Notes: a model not told the origin generated them from the letters alone. DNA of 64,000 nucleotides from Parasphingorhabdus cellanae (GCF_017498565.1 NZ_CP071794.1:1912001-1976000), one strand, 5' to 3'. Counted from the stretch's first letter, positions 26,837 to 36,988 are shown. Translations and numbers: made by a program.

Positions 26837-26911
26837 TGGTGCTGCTAGGGAGAATTGAACTCCCGACCTCGTCATTACCAATGACGCGCTCTACCACTGA
26901 GCTACAGCAGC
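26837..26911 (-). tRNA. tRNA-Thr (GGT)
   Basis: The minus strand folds into a full cloverleaf. The acceptor stem is GCTGCTG with TAGCAGC, the D-arm GCTC/GAGC, the anticodon stem CGTCA/TGACG with loop TTGGTAA (anticodon GGT), and the T-arm GGGAG/CTCCC with TTCAATT. The discriminator is A and the CCA end is encoded. It lies about 210 bases after the recombinase; no tRNA-end duplication was seen. Confidence 0.95.
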
Positions 26912-27023
26912 ACTAGTTTCATCGCTGAGAGCCATCTGCTCCGAGCCCCGCGCCTATGGCGAAAGGGTTAAGGACTTGTCAAGCGCAGTTGCAATTTTGA
27001 TTGCGGGCTGGCAAATATTCCCC

Positions 27024-27161
27024 ATGCCCAAACCGCAGCCAAAGTCCGAGAAAGAACGCAAAGAAGCCGAAAAGGCTGAGCGCCTTGCTGAACAGTTGCG
27101 GTTAAACTTGCGGCGGCGCAAGGCGCAGGCCAAAGGTTTGCGGGACGATAGCCTGAATTAG
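27024..27161 (+). CDS. Small basic conserved protein (45 residues)
   Basis: Starts MPKPQPKSEKERKEAEKA and ends in the highly basic LRLNLRRRKAQAKGLR. It is one charged helix with no membrane segment. Small proteins of this type (an ERK.EKAERLAEQL.ANLRRRKAQ pattern) recur in sphingomonads, as I recall. The function is unknown; a nucleic-acid or ribosome contact is possible from its charge. The start at 27024 is preferred over an upstream frame extension into the tRNA-side spacer. No strong ribosome site is seen. Confidence 0.65.
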   Translation: MPKPQPKSEKERKEAEKAERLAEQLRLNLRRRKAQAKGLRDDSLN

Positions 27162-27179
27162 AGGATTGTTAGCGGCTCG

Positions 27180-27665
27180 CTAAACGGCGACAACGGCTCT
27201 TTCTGGTTTGATAATTTCAAAATCCGTAACTGCATCGATAAAACTTTGCGCCACGGGCGTTACTTCCTCTGTCGCCGGATCAAACCAGACATAGGTCAGT
27301 TTCACCACGTTCAGCAGTGTATCATCGCGAATAATATGGGAGACCGCGGAATAGCTGGTTCGGCCGAATCGGGTGATGCGGAGACATACGTCGATCAGGT
27401 CGTCTGCTTTAGCTGGTGCACGGAAGTCGACCTCAGCATGACGCACCCAATTATCACCGCCAAATAGCTCCACAAACTTGCCTAGCGAATCTTCGTTACC
27501 CTTGGCGCCGACCAGCGTGCGAAAATATTCGGTCACGCCAATATCAGCAAAGGCGAGATAGTTCGCGTTGAATACAATGCCCTGCATATCCGCTTCGGCA
27601 TAGCGCACACGGATCGGAGTGATCAGGCGAAAGCCTTCGCGAGGATTTTGGTCTTTTTTTGTCAT
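27180..27665 (-). CDS. Acyl-CoA thioesterase (hotdog fold, YbgC-like)
   Basis: A 161-residue 4HBT-type thioesterase. The N-terminal strand and active-site loop read RVRYAEADMQGIVFNANYL, with the catalytic Asp in ADMQG, and a hotdog helix follows (LAFADIGVTEYFR). It would hydrolyse acyl-CoA thioesters in the cytoplasm. It stands alone, with aminopeptidase P upstream on the same strand about 120 bases away. The substrate chain length cannot be judged. Confidence 0.85.
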   Translation of the reverse strand: MTKKDQNPREGFRLITPIRVRYAEADMQGIVFNANYLAFADIGVTEYFRTLVGAKGNEDSLGKFVELFGGDNWVRHAEVDFRAPAKADDLIDVCLRITRFGRTSYSAVSHIIRDDTLLNVVKLTYVWFDPATEEVTPVAQSFIDAVTDFEIIKPERAVVAV

Positions 27666-27782
27666 GAAAGAAATCGTCCGTTGATGCCTATTGCGCTCGG
27701 CGCTTGCTGGGGAGTCCAGGGTTGACCATCGCGTGTTGTTGTCTTGTGCCCCACATCAAGCGCGGAGCACAAAACAATCATA

Positions 27783-29564
27783 TCAAAGCGGCTGACATTG
27801 CTCCTTGAGCCAATTCAGCGTGTCGCCTTCGACCTGAGGTCCGACAATATCAAGCACCTGTGCATGATAATCATCAACCCATTGGCGCTGGTTATTGGAC
27901 AAGATGGAGACATCAATCAAGCGCCGATCCAGCGGCGCGAAGGTCAGTGTTTCAAAACCAAGCATATCCTGCTCAGCCCCGGTGACTTCGCGTTCCTCGA
28001 CGAGGATCAAATTTTCAATGCGAATACCGAAAGCGTCATCCTTATAATAGCCCGGCTCGTTGGAACAGATCATGCCCGTAACCAGCGGCTCGGCAAAGCC
28101 TCCGAAAGCGGCAATGCGCTGTGGTCCTTCATGAACCGACAGATAAGCGCCAACGCCGTGACCGGTGCCATGAGCGTAATCAACACCATCGGCCCATAGA
28201 TATTGCCGCGCCAATATGTCGAGTTGCCCGCCGGTCGTGCCCTTGGGAAACACCGCTTTTGCCAACGCGATATGACCTTGCAATACCTGCGTATAGCGCT
28301 TGATCATCTCCGCTGTGGGCTCTCCCACTGCGATGGTCCGCGTTACATCAGTGGTGCCATCGCGATACTGACCGCCGCTATCGACCAGATAGAGCGTACC
28401 GGTTTCAATCTTGCGATTGGTTTCCTCGTTCACGCTATAGTGGCACAGCGCGCCATTAGGGCCAGCGCCAGAGATGGTGCGGAAGGAGAGGTCCATCAAC
28501 TTGTCGGATTGCCCGCGAAATTCAGCGAGCTTGGCCGCGACCGACAGCTCGTCATGGCCGCCTTTGGGGGCCTCCTGCGAGAACCAGTGGAGAAATTGGC
28601 TAAGCGCCGCGCCATCGCGTGCCTGTGCCGCTTTGTGGCCATTGACCTCGGTTTCATTTTTGATGGCTTTGGCGAGGATCGTCGGATCACGTTTCTTCAC
28701 GATCTGCGCGCCAGCGCCTTCGAGTTGTCCAAATATCGCGGCCACCGACCGTTCTGGATCGACGCCGATTTTCTGGCCATCATATTCAGCCAGTGCATCC
28801 GGAAATTCGCTATAGTCCCGCATTGCAACCGCATTACCCAGATGCACGCGCACCTCGTCCGTCAGTTTCTCCGGCGCCACAAATAGCTCCGCACTGCCAT
28901 CGGCTTTGACAATCGCATAGCCGCGCGGCACCGGCGTGTTGGAGATATCCTTGCCGCGAATGTTGAATGCCCATGCGACCGAATCGAGTGCAGCAATGAC
29001 GGTCGCATCGAGCCCCTCCTCTTTCAGCCATGCAGCAATATCTGCACGCTTGTCCGCCGCACTTTTTCCGGCAAATTCATCCGGCTGCACATCGAGCTTT
29101 GCCAATGATGGCTCTGGCTGATCTTCCCAGACGGCATCAAGGGGGTTGGTTTTAACAGCTATCAGCTTGGCCTTTTGCTTCGCCAATTTCGCTTCGGCTG
29201 ATTGCGCCCAATCCTGTGTGTGCAGCCATGCGTCATAGCCGATAGAAGAACCTTCGGGCGCATTGACACCAAGCCAGTCAATGACGCTTTGATCCGCCGT
29301 GCCGACATATTCGTACAATTTTCCGTCGACCTGATCGCGCACCTGAATAGTATAGCGCCCATCAATGAATATCGCGGCCTTGTCCTTGAGCACAACCGCT
29401 GATCCCGCCGAACCGCCAAAGCCAGTTAGCCAAGCGAGACGCTGCGCATAATCGCCGACATATTCGCTCATATGCTCGTCACAAATCGGAACGACAAAGC
29501 CATCCAGGCCATCTTTTGCCATTTGCTCGCGCAGGGCTGCTAGCCTTGCTTCATAAGTGGACAT
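27783..29564 (-). CDS. pepP: Aminopeptidase P family protein (Xaa-Pro aminopeptidase)
   Basis: About 593 residues, starting MSTYEARLAALREQ; an ATG two codons upstream is also possible. Two creatinase-type N-terminal domains (about 1-310) precede the pita-bread metallopeptidase domain. Metal ligands are recognisable: the Asp residues in LVDSGGQYRDGTTDVTR, the His in GTGHGVGAYL, and the Glu residues in SNEPGYY and RIENLILVEE. The long three-domain form is the eukaryotic-like aminopeptidase P found in many alphaproteobacteria. It removes N-terminal residues that precede proline. It diverges from the S9 peptidase gene 95 bases away. Confidence 0.92.
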   Translation of the reverse strand: MSTYEARLAALREQMAKDGLDGFVVPICDEHMSEYVGDYAQRLAWLTGFGGSAGSAVVLKDKAAIFIDGRYTIQVRDQVDGKLYEYVGTADQSVIDWLGVNAPEGSSIGYDAWLHTQDWAQSAEAKLAKQKAKLIAVKTNPLDAVWEDQPEPSLAKLDVQPDEFAGKSAADKRADIAAWLKEEGLDATVIAALDSVAWAFNIRGKDISNTPVPRGYAIVKADGSAELFVAPEKLTDEVRVHLGNAVAMRDYSEFPDALAEYDGQKIGVDPERSVAAIFGQLEGAGAQIVKKRDPTILAKAIKNETEVNGHKAAQARDGAALSQFLHWFSQEAPKGGHDELSVAAKLAEFRGQSDKLMDLSFRTISGAGPNGALCHYSVNEETNRKIETGTLYLVDSGGQYRDGTTDVTRTIAVGEPTAEMIKRYTQVLQGHIALAKAVFPKGTTGGQLDILARQYLWADGVDYAHGTGHGVGAYLSVHEGPQRIAAFGGFAEPLVTGMICSNEPGYYKDDAFGIRIENLILVEEREVTGAEQDMLGFETLTFAPLDRRLIDVSILSNNQRQWVDDYHAQVLDIVGPQVEGDTLNWLKEQCQPL

Positions 29565-29659
29565 TAACATCGGCTGCGAAACTCCTTGAATTAGCTGCTG
29601 AGCAAACTCATAGATGTTTCAGACGATTTCCGCCACCAATTTCCCCGAAAAGAGGCGTT

Positions 29660-31849
29660 ATGAAACAGATATTATTACCCCTGATACTGGCCGCTAATCT
29701 GGCTGCCGCTCCGGCTTTCGCGCAATCTGAAACAGAAGAGACGATGAAAAAAATGGAAAATCCACCCGCCGCTGAACAGCGGCCTCATAGTTATGAACGC
29801 CATGGCTACACGATCAGCGATCCCTATCACTGGTTGAAAGATCAAAGCTATCCGAAGGTCGATGACAAAGATGTGCTCGATTATCTGAAAGAAGAGAATA
29901 AGTGGTTCGAACAGAATATGGCAGGGCAAAATGCGCTGACGGAAACGCTGTTCAAGGAAATGAAAGCCCGGATCAAGGAGGATGAAAGCTCGGTTCCGCA
30001 GAAAGATGGTGACTGGATTTACTGGACCGCCTTTGATGAAGGTGCGCAATATAAAAAATGGTATCGCAAGTCCGCAAGCGGCGGCGAAGACATATTGATT
30101 CTCGACGAAAACGAACTGGCCAAGGACGAAGAATATTTCCGTCTGGGTGCACTGACGATCAGCAAGGATGGAAGCCTGATGGCTTACAGCACCGATACGA
30201 ATGGCTCTGAACGATATACTGTCCGCTTCCGCTGTCTGGACGAGTCCATCAATCTGCCGGATGAGGTTTGTGGTGCAAGCGGTAAGTGGGGGGACGTTTC
30301 CATAGAGGGAACCATCGGCAATATTGTATTTTCAGCTAACGGAAAAAATCTTCTTTATGGTTTGGTCAATGACAACTGGCGGGTTGACCAGATTTTCATG
30401 CATCGTCTGGGAACGAAACAAACCGATGATGTCTTAATTTACAAAGAGCCTGAAATTGGCTTCTCTGCTGGAATTGGTCTGACCCAATCGGAAAAGTTCA
30501 TTGCCATCGCCACCGGCGACAATGAAACAAGCGAAGTGCGGTTGGTCCCAACCGACAATCCGACAGCTGACCAATTGTTGGTTTCACCGCGCAAAAAGGG
30601 CCGCGAATATTCGGTCGAGGAACATGATGGTACACTCTATATTTTGACCAATGACGATCATGTGAATTTTCGTCTGGCAACAGCACCGCTCGACAATCCG
30701 GGCGAGTGGACAACTTTGCTTGCCGGATCGGATGAATTCTACCTGACCGATATGACGGCGTTCAAAGATTTCTATGTAACGGAGGGCCGTGAGAATGGTC
30801 TCGATCAGATCGATATCTGGTCCTATGATAGTTCCATCAAGGACCGCATCAAATTTCCTGAAGCCAGCTATAATGCGGGCCTTGACGACAATCCGGAATA
30901 TGACGTCACCAAATTGCGGCTAAGCTATGAGTCCATGGTTACGCCAGATACCGTTTATGATTTTACGGTTGCCGATGGCATTTTGGAAACATTGAAGGTT
31001 CAGGAAATCCCGTCGGGCTATGATGCAGACGAATATACCACCGAGCGTCTGACCATAAAAGCACGCGACGGCGCGATGGTTCCCGTATCGCTGGTCTATA
31101 AAAAAGGCACCAAATTGGACGGCTCGGCGCCGCTGCATCTCTATGCTTATGGTGCTTATGGCTATGCGGTCCCGCCAAGCTTTTCGACCACGCGGCTATC
31201 GCTGGTTGATCGCGGCTTCATCTATGCCATCGCCCATATTCGCGGCGGCGATGACCTTGGCCGCAACTGGTATCTGCAGGGCAAGCTGATGGAGCGCACC
31301 AATACGTTTAATGATTTTGTCGATGTCGCCAAAGGCCTGGTCGACAAAGGCTACACAGCGAAGGGCCGGATCAGCGCGTCGGGAGGCTCCGCTGGCGGCA
31401 GCCTGATGGGCGCGATTGTCAACAGCGATCCCGATCTCTGGGGCGCAATTGTCGCGCATGTACCCTTTGTCGACATACTCAACACGATGCAGGATGAAAG
31501 CCTGCCGCTTACCCCCGGCGAATGGCCGGAATGGGGCAATCCGATCACGGATAAAGCAGCGTTTGAATATATCCGCAGCTACTCGCCCTATGATCAGGTC
31601 AGCACGCAAGATTATCCGCCCATGCTGATCACTGGCGGTTTGAACGATCCGCGCGTGACCTATTGGGAGCCGGCCAAATGGGCCGCCAGATTGCGCGCGA
31701 CCAAAACGGATGACAATATTCTGCTGCTGAAAACCAATATGGGAGCAGGCCATGGCGGCAAGTCGGGTCGCTGGAACCGGATTGAAGAAACGGCGGAGGA
31801 ATTTGCGTTTATCTTGTGGCAAATGGGTGTGACAGATTCAGGGGAATGA
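29660..31849 (+). CDS. S9 family prolyl oligopeptidase / oligopeptidase B, exported
   Basis: A 729-residue serine peptidase with a signal peptide (about 1-21, APAFA|Q), so it is probably periplasmic. The start at 29660 has an AGAGG ribosome site. The beta-propeller begins at DPYHWLKD and runs to about residue 440. The hydrolase domain then shows YGAYGYAVPP, HIRGGDDLGRNWY, GGSAGG with Ser577, the acid in GLNDPRVTYWEP and the His in AGHGGKSGR. The pattern fits oligopeptidase B or prolyl oligopeptidase, enzymes that cut short peptides. The downstream thioesterase starts within its stop (ATGA). Confidence 0.92.
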   Translation: MKQILLPLILAANLAAAPAFAQSETEETMKKMENPPAAEQRPHSYERHGYTISDPYHWLKDQSYPKVDDKDVLDYLKEENKWFEQNMAGQNALTETLFKEMKARIKEDESSVPQKDGDWIYWTAFDEGAQYKKWYRKSASGGEDILILDENELAKDEEYFRLGALTISKDGSLMAYSTDTNGSERYTVRFRCLDESINLPDEVCGASGKWGDVSIEGTIGNIVFSANGKNLLYGLVNDNWRVDQIFMHRLGTKQTDDVLIYKEPEIGFSAGIGLTQSEKFIAIATGDNETSEVRLVPTDNPTADQLLVSPRKKGREYSVEEHDGTLYILTNDDHVNFRLATAPLDNPGEWTTLLAGSDEFYLTDMTAFKDFYVTEGRENGLDQIDIWSYDSSIKDRIKFPEASYNAGLDDNPEYDVTKLRLSYESMVTPDTVYDFTVADGILETLKVQEIPSGYDADEYTTERLTIKARDGAMVPVSLVYKKGTKLDGSAPLHLYAYGAYGYAVPPSFSTTRLSLVDRGFIYAIAHIRGGDDLGRNWYLQGKLMERTNTFNDFVDVAKGLVDKGYTAKGRISASGGSAGGSLMGAIVNSDPDLWGAIVAHVPFVDILNTMQDESLPLTPGEWPEWGNPITDKAAFEYIRSYSPYDQVSTQDYPPMLITGGLNDPRVTYWEPAKWAARLRATKTDDNILLLKTNMGAGHGGKSGRWNRIEETAEEFAFILWQMGVTDSGE

Positions 31850-32244
31850 GCGAGTATTTCCTTGAGATAGTGGCACAGCCTGAGGATATTGACGAACTCG
31901 GTCATGTCAACAATGCCGTCTGGGTGCGCTGGATTCAGGATATGGCCACAGCCCATTGGCAAGCGATCGCGCCGCCGGAATATGTCGAGCGCTATATCTG
32001 GGTCGTAACCCGGCATGAAATTGACTATCGCGGCAATGTCAGCGCAGGTGATACAGTGACCGGCCGCACCTGGATATCCGAACCGCCGAAAGGTGCGCGT
32101 TTCTGGCGCAATGTCAGTTTCGCCGGAGCAGATGGCAAGTTGAAGGTTTCAGCTAAAACCAACTGGGCCATTATTGATCAGACCAGCGGTAGACCAGTGC
32201 GCGTTCCTCAGGCCCTTGCGGACCTGTTCCTGCCTTCAGAATAG
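31846..32244 (+). CDS. Acyl-CoA thioesterase (4HBT family)
   Basis: A 132-residue hotdog thioesterase. The N-terminal segment EDIDELGHVNNAVWVRWIQD is the standard family opening, with Asp/His and the start of the hotdog helix. It is translationally coupled to the S9 peptidase (ATGA overlap, GGGGA just before). Acyl-ACP or acyl-CoA hydrolysis is expected; the substrate is unknown. Convergent with the mitofilin-like gene, three bases apart. Confidence 0.87.
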   Translation: MSEYFLEIVAQPEDIDELGHVNNAVWVRWIQDMATAHWQAIAPPEYVERYIWVVTRHEIDYRGNVSAGDTVTGRTWISEPPKGARFWRNVSFAGADGKLKVSAKTNWAIIDQTSGRPVRVPQALADLFLPSE

Positions 32245-32247
32245 CCT

Positions 32248-33219
32248 CTAGGGCGCTGGTATCGGCGTCACCGGGGCCAGTGGTGATGGTTGATCGACCC
32301 TCTCCCCTTCCGCCGTGCGCAATTGCTGCGGCTCCAATATCGCTGCTGTTTCAATGACATCCAATGCCCGGCGTGCTTCATTATAGCGCCGTGCTTTTTC
32401 CATCCATTGGTTTGTCACATCATCGCCATTATCACTGCCCGGCAACTTTTCAATCTCAGCAATTGCTGCATCGACATTGCCATTTTCGACGTAGCGTTTA
32501 GCGCGGATCAGCCGTTGCTGCGGCACGGGGGACGGGGTTCCGTCCCGGCGGACCACGAATAGTTCCGACATTTCGCGCTTGATATCAGCCCAAAACCCTG
32601 CGCCTGTCGATCCGCTGGTTAAAGACGGACCGATATCATCCAATCCCGCCGACAATTCTTCCAGCGTCACCGGTTCCCGAGAGGCGTTCACAATGGTCGT
32701 TACCGCCTTTGGCTGTGCATCGCCAAAACGCAGCCGCAACTGCGATTCTATATAGCCGAGCGGTGACCCGCGATCGAGTGCCCGACGCGCGGCAAAAGCG
32801 ATTAGCAAGCCTTCTGCTCGGGCGGCATTGCCGGATGCCGCTTGGGCTTGGACATTGATCCGCGACAACCGGTCCTCCAGATCAGCAACCCGCACTGCCA
32901 GTGCACGCTCTTTATCCGGTGTGAGCGCAGGAATTTCTGTCGGCACAGGCTCTACTGGCGGCGGCGGAAGCACCGTTCCATCCGCATCGATGCGCTGCGC
33001 CAAAGCTGCTGCTGGGTCAGCTGCGACAGATGATTGTCCCGGCGCAGCATTTGCTGCCACTGCCGTTTCTTCGGTGCTCTCAAATGGGTTATAGCGCGAA
33101 AATATCCAGCCGGTAAGAATGGCACCGCCAACAAAGGCAACGACCATCAGGACCAGAACATTGCGGGTTAAATTGCTTTTTCCGCCCGAAGACGCGATTT
33201 TTTCATAGTCCCGGCTCAT
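32248..33219 (-). CDS. Mitofilin-like membrane protein next to hemD
   Basis: A 323-residue protein. It has a short cytoplasmic N-terminus, one membrane helix (about 20-40), a proline-rich linker (PPPPVEPVPTE), a coiled-coil stretch (ALAVRVADLEDRLSRIN) and a helical C-terminal half. Alphaproteobacterial proteins of this kind (COG4223, mitofilin-like) regularly lie directly downstream of hemD, as here (61 bases). They are distant relatives of mitochondrial Mic60 and may shape the inner membrane. That link is family knowledge, not shown by this sequence. Confidence 0.75.
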   Translation of the reverse strand: MSRDYEKIASSGGKSNLTRNVLVLMVVAFVGGAILTGWIFSRYNPFESTEETAVAANAAPGQSSVAADPAAALAQRIDADGTVLPPPPVEPVPTEIPALTPDKERALAVRVADLEDRLSRINVQAQAASGNAARAEGLLIAFAARRALDRGSPLGYIESQLRLRFGDAQPKAVTTIVNASREPVTLEELSAGLDDIGPSLTSGSTGAGFWADIKREMSELFVVRRDGTPSPVPQQRLIRAKRYVENGNVDAAIAEIEKLPGSDNGDDVTNQWMEKARRYNEARRALDVIETAAILEPQQLRTAEGERVDQPSPLAPVTPIPAP

Positions 33220-33280
33220 TCAAATTCCCTACATCCTGCTGGCGGGCTCTGCGCCCGTCCCCTGAAGTCGATAAATATTT

Positions 33281-33964
33281 CTATGGGAGACATAGTCGCC
33301 CCGCCAGAGACAGTAAAGCATCGTCGGTTGGCTGCTCTGCTGCTTGCACGCTTTTCCACCTGCTTCCCGCCGCTTCTGCGATAGCGGGCGACAGCGCTAC
33401 GATATCGTTATTCGACCGTTCGAGCTGCAGGCGATCCATCTCATCATTCAGAATTTTCGCGGCTCTCACAGAATAAAGCAAAACTACATGTCCTTGCTGC
33501 AAAGCGGTTTGCGCGCTCTCGCCCAGCGGCAAGGCAGCGGCCTGATAAACGCGGCGCAGAGTCAGCTTTTGTGGGGAAGCCGCTGTCTTGACGTGATCCT
33601 TACCGGTCAAACGCAAGATGCGCGGATAGCGATCAGGGCCAAGCGATTGCAATAAATCTTCCGCGCCGCCATTGCCAATATCGGTTACGGTAAAGCCCGC
33701 CTGCCGCGCGGCCATGGCAGTGGCGTCGCCAACGGCTAGTACCGGTAATTGTACATATTGGGATAACATGTCGCCGCCATATTTGACGGCATTCGCGCTG
33801 GTTAGCATCAACGCATCAAATTGTCCCGCAGGCGGAGCCGTCCACTCCATCGGTTCAATGATGAACAGAGGATCGGCTATGACCGACAATCCCAGTTTTT
33901 CGGCCCGATTCTCCGTTTCACGAGCACTATCAATCGGCCGCAAAATAACCAGCGATCGCTTCAT
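33281..33964 (-). CDS. hemD: Uroporphyrinogen-III synthase
   Basis: A 227-residue enzyme that closes hydroxymethylbilane into uroporphyrinogen III in heme and corrin synthesis. The family is divergent; visible hallmarks are the N-terminal LVILRP.DSA opening, DALMLTSANAVKYGG, the mid-protein GNGGAEDLL and a C-terminal ALSPAIAEAAG.RWKS. Context makes the call firm: the ATG overlaps the hemC stop (ATGA), and the mitofilin-like gene follows, as is usual in alphaproteobacteria. Confidence 0.92.
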   Translation of the reverse strand: MKRSLVILRPIDSARETENRAEKLGLSVIADPLFIIEPMEWTAPPAGQFDALMLTSANAVKYGGDMLSQYVQLPVLAVGDATAMAARQAGFTVTDIGNGGAEDLLQSLGPDRYPRILRLTGKDHVKTAASPQKLTLRRVYQAAALPLGESAQTALQQGHVVLLYSVRAAKILNDEMDRLQLERSNNDIVALSPAIAEAAGSRWKSVQAAEQPTDDALLSLAGRLCLP

Positions 33965-34920
33965 CGTCCAAATATGGCTTTCAATTCCGCGCTGGCCTGG
34001 CCCAGTAATTTGCGAGCCAATCGTTTTGGCCCTGCCACATCGCCCATATCGAAATCAAAAGCGTCGCTGACGCATTCGCTGCCATCTGGCAGCAATATCT
34101 CTGCGCGCAAATGGATTCTCAGTCCTTCAATCGTTGCACTGGCGGCCACTGGACTATGGCAATCGGCGGTCAGTTCTTGCAGAAACAAACGCTCCGCCGT
34201 TACCGCACGAGACGTATTGGGGCAGGATATCTCTCTCACCACGCGGCGCAGATGATTGGAATCCGCCAATGTTTCAATACCTATCGCGCCTTGTGACGGC
34301 GCCGGCAGCATTATATCTGTGGAAATCTCGGCACCGATATCTGTCATGTCCAACCGGTCAAGACCGGCCGCAGCCAAAAGAGTGGCGGCAAATTCGCCAT
34401 CTTCAATTTTCTTCAGCCGTGTTTGAACGTTACCGCGGATCAGTCGGATATCGAGATCATTGCGCCGACGCAGCAATTGCGCCTTACGCCGCGGTGACGC
34501 CGTGCCGACTATTGCCTCTTGCGGTAAATCATCAATCGAATCAGCGCCGATCAGCCGGTCATGGATATCCGCGCGCTTCATGATCGCGGTAATGGTGAAA
34601 ATATCCGGTCGCTCGGTTTCAACATCTTTCATGCTGTGGACGGCGCAATCAATATCTCCGTCGCGAAGAGCCCGGTCTAATTCTTTCGTCCACAAGGCTT
34701 TGCCGCCGACATCCGCTAAAGCGCGGTCCTGTATTTTGTCGCCCGTTGCAACCATTGGAACCAATTCGACTTGATCGGGCCGCCAGCCATGAGCCGATAA
34801 TATTGCTGAGGCCGCCATCTCTGCTTGCACCATGGCGAGTGGCGATTCGCGTGTGCCGATTCGCAAAGGCCGGTCGATGCCCGCCAATATTTCCTTTTTG
34901 GGGTCGCTATTGCCTGTCAT
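33961..34920 (-). CDS. hemC: Porphobilinogen deaminase (hydroxymethylbilane synthase)
   Basis: A 319-residue cytoplasmic enzyme that polymerises four porphobilinogens into hydroxymethylbilane. It starts at 34920 (MTGNSDPKKE); an in-frame extension upstream lacks support. Family motifs: RIGTRESPLAMVQ, KALWTKELDRAL, CAVHSMKDVETE, VGTASPRRKAQLL, RGNVQTRLKK, and the dipyrromethane cofactor Cys in TADCHSPVAA. It is divergent from tsaD across 41 bases and coupled to hemD downstream. Confidence 0.96.
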   Translation of the reverse strand: MTGNSDPKKEILAGIDRPLRIGTRESPLAMVQAEMAASAILSAHGWRPDQVELVPMVATGDKIQDRALADVGGKALWTKELDRALRDGDIDCAVHSMKDVETERPDIFTITAIMKRADIHDRLIGADSIDDLPQEAIVGTASPRRKAQLLRRRNDLDIRLIRGNVQTRLKKIEDGEFAATLLAAAGLDRLDMTDIGAEISTDIMLPAPSQGAIGIETLADSNHLRRVVREISCPNTSRAVTAERLFLQELTADCHSPVAASATIEGLRIHLRAEILLPDGSECVSDAFDFDMGDVAGPKRLARKLLGQASAELKAIFGR

Positions 34921-34961
34921 GACCCTTGTCCTAATCGCACCATGGCTTAAGTTAAAGGAAT

Positions 34962-35996
34962 ATGAGTATAATTTTGGGAATAGAATCAAGTTGCGACGAA
35001 ACAGCAGCGGCACTGGTCACGTCTGACCGGGAGATTTTAGCGCATAAATTGGCTGGACAGGAAGCGGCACACGCGCCGTTTGGCGGCGTCGTTCCTGAAA
35101 TTGCCGCGCGTGCGCACGCCGAGATCATAACACCGTTGATTGAAGCGGCTCTTTCAGAAGCTGATCTGACTCTGGACGATGTGGACGCGGTAGCGGCAAC
35201 GGCTGGACCTGGGCTTATCGGCGGCGTGATGGTCGGGCTGGTGACCGGAAAAGCGCTGGCCATGGCAGCGGAAAAACCTCTGGTCGCGGTCAACCATCTC
35301 GAAGGGCATGCGCTGTCCCCGCGCCTTGCCAATCCGGAACTGGACTTTCCCTATTTGCTGTTGCTGGCTTCTGGCGGACATTGCCAGATCTTGCTGGTTG
35401 AAGGTGTCGGGCAATATCGCCGCCTTGCCACAACCATTGACGATGCAGCCGGTGAAGCCTTTGATAAGACAGCAAAAATATTGGGCCTCGGCTATCCTGG
35501 CGGGCCTAAAGTCGAAGCACTGGCCAAAAGCGGTGACGCCGCTGCCGTGCCCCTGCCCCGTCCCCTCAAAGGATCGAAGGAGCCGCATTTTTCCTTTGCA
35601 GGCCTAAAAAGCGCGGTGGTGCGCGCCCATCAAAGCGGCGACCATAGGCCCGAAGATATTGCTGCATCCTTTCAACAAGCGACTGTCGATTGCCTGAAAG
35701 ACCGCTTGGAAAAAGCGCTGCGCGATCACGGAGCGGTGCCCCATCTGGTGGTCGCTGGCGGTGTTGCGGCCAATGGCCCCATTCGCGCTATGCTGGAGCA
35801 GTTGGCGAGCGATCACGGCATGCAATTTACCGCGCCGCCCCTATGGCTGTGTACCGACAATGCCGCGATGATCGCTTGGGCTGGTGCAGAGCGTTTTGCC
35901 GCTGACTTGACCGATCCCCTTGATTTCGTCGCGCGCCCGCGGTGGCCGCTCGACCCAACTGCTGAAAAAGCCCGCGGGGCCGGAGTGAAAGCATGA
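34962..35996 (+). CDS. tsaD: tRNA t6A synthase subunit TsaD
   Basis: A 344-residue ASKHA-fold protein that transfers threonylcarbamoyl to A37 of tRNAs reading ANN codons, together with TsaB, TsaC and TsaE. It shows [14 protein letters not shown] at the start, the metal-binding HLEGH (His112, His116), [20 protein letters not shown] and the C-terminal [11 protein letters not shown]. Full length. An AAGGA site precedes the ATG. Its stop overlaps the gpsA start (ATGA). Confidence 0.97.
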   Translation: MSIILGIESSCDETAAALVTSDREILAHKLAGQEAAHAPFGGVVPEIAARAHAEIITPLIEAALSEADLTLDDVDAVAATAGPGLIGGVMVGLVTGKALAMAAEKPLVAVNHLEGHALSPRLANPELDFPYLLLLASGGHCQILLVEGVGQYRRLATTIDDAAGEAFDKTAKILGLGYPGGPKVEALAKSGDAAAVPLPRPLKGSKEPHFSFAGLKSAVVRAHQSGDHRPEDIAASFQQATVDCLKDRLEKALRDHGAVPHLVVAGGVAANGPIRAMLEQLASDHGMQFTAPPLWLCTDNAAMIAWAGAERFAADLTDPLDFVARPRWPLDPTAEKARGAGVKA

Positions 35997-36988
35997 GCGA
36001 TAAGACAGCAAAAATTGGCGTGGTCGGTGCCGGTGCGTGGGGCACGGCTTTGGCGCAGACATTATCCGAGGGTCAGGACGAATTACTGCTCTGGGCCCGA
36101 GAGACCGAGGTGGTGGCACAGATTAACGCTGAACATGAGAACCAAGCCTTCTTACCCGGCTATCCAATGAGGTCCAATATACGGGCAACGCAGGATTTAG
36201 GTGAGCTGGCAAATTGCGAAGCCTTGCTGATCGTGACGCCAGCTCAGCATTTGCGAGCCAGTTTGAAAGCCTTGCCCGACACGGGTGCCACATTGATTCT
36301 GTGCAGCAAGGGCATTGAAGAAGCGACACAGCAATTGATGAGTGATGTCGTTCAGGAGGTTCGTCCCGATAATGATTTGGCGGTTCTTTCCGGTCCGACA
36401 TTTGCCCATGAAGTCGCGCAAGGCCTTCCGACGGCTTTGACCTTGGCCTGCAACAGTGAGGATACCTGGCAGAATCTATACCCGCTTATCGCCAAACCCA
36501 CATTTCGTCCCTATTTCTCAGACGATATTGTCGGCGCCGAAATTGGTGGTGCGGTGAAAAATGTCCTCGCCATCGGTTGCGGCGTTGTTGAAGGCGCGGG
36601 TTTGGGACAAAATGCCCGTGCGTCGATTATCGGGCGCGGATTTGCCGAAATGTTGCGCTATGGCGCAGCACGCGGGGCCCAGACTGAAACGCTCTCCGGT
36701 CTTTGCGGTCTGGGTGATCTGGTGCTGACATGCTCTTCGACCAGTTCCCGCAACTTCTCTCTGGGTAAAGGCTTGGGCGAAGGTCAGTCAGCAAAAAACC
36801 TCCTGGCCAATCGCGCTACTGTCGCGGAGGGCGCGTCGACAGCACCTGTTTTACAAAAAGACGCCAAGGCGCGCGGCGTTGATATGCCGATTGTCGATGC
36901 AGTTTGTTCTTTGCTTGCGGGCCAAACAGATGCCGGATCGGTTGTCGCGCAGCTTATGGGTCGCCCATTGGTATCAGAGCAGCGCTAG
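35993..36988 (+). CDS. gpsA: NAD(P)H-dependent glycerol-3-phosphate dehydrogenase
   Basis: A 331-residue enzyme reducing dihydroxyacetone phosphate to sn-glycerol 3-phosphate for phospholipid synthesis. The nucleotide fold opens [19 protein letters not shown] ([18 protein letters not shown]), followed by [17 protein letters not shown], the catalytic Lys in [25 protein letters not shown] and GLGDLVLTC. Full length. It overlaps tsaD by four bases, and the tsaD-gpsA pairing is common in alphaproteobacteria. Confidence 0.97.
   Translation: MSDKTAKIGVVGAGAWGTALAQTLSEGQDELLLWARETEVVAQINAEHENQAFLPGYPMRSNIRATQDLGELANCEALLIVTPAQHLRASLKALPDTGATLILCSKGIEEATQQLMSDVVQEVRPDNDLAVLSGPTFAHEVAQGLPTALTLACNSEDTWQNLYPLIAKPTFRPYFSDDIVGAEIGGAVKNVLAIGCGVVEGAGLGQNARASIIGRGFAEMLRYGAARGAQTETLSGLCGLGDLVLTCSSTSSRNFSLGKGLGEGQSAKNLLANRATVAEGASTAPVLQKDAKARGVDMPIVDAVCSLLAGQTDAGSVVAQLMGRPLVSEQR

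Noticed and set aside
26837..26911. tRNA-Thr as the attachment site of the recombinase element
   Set aside because: Large serine recombinases rarely use tRNA genes, and I saw no repeat of the tRNA 3' end in the window.
28203..28886. 227-codon open frame on the plus strand
   Set aside because: Opposite the aminopeptidase P gene; no family motif and no ribosome site.
31196..31822. 208-codon open frame on the minus strand
   Set aside because: Opposite the catalytic domain of the S9 peptidase, which is clearly the real gene.
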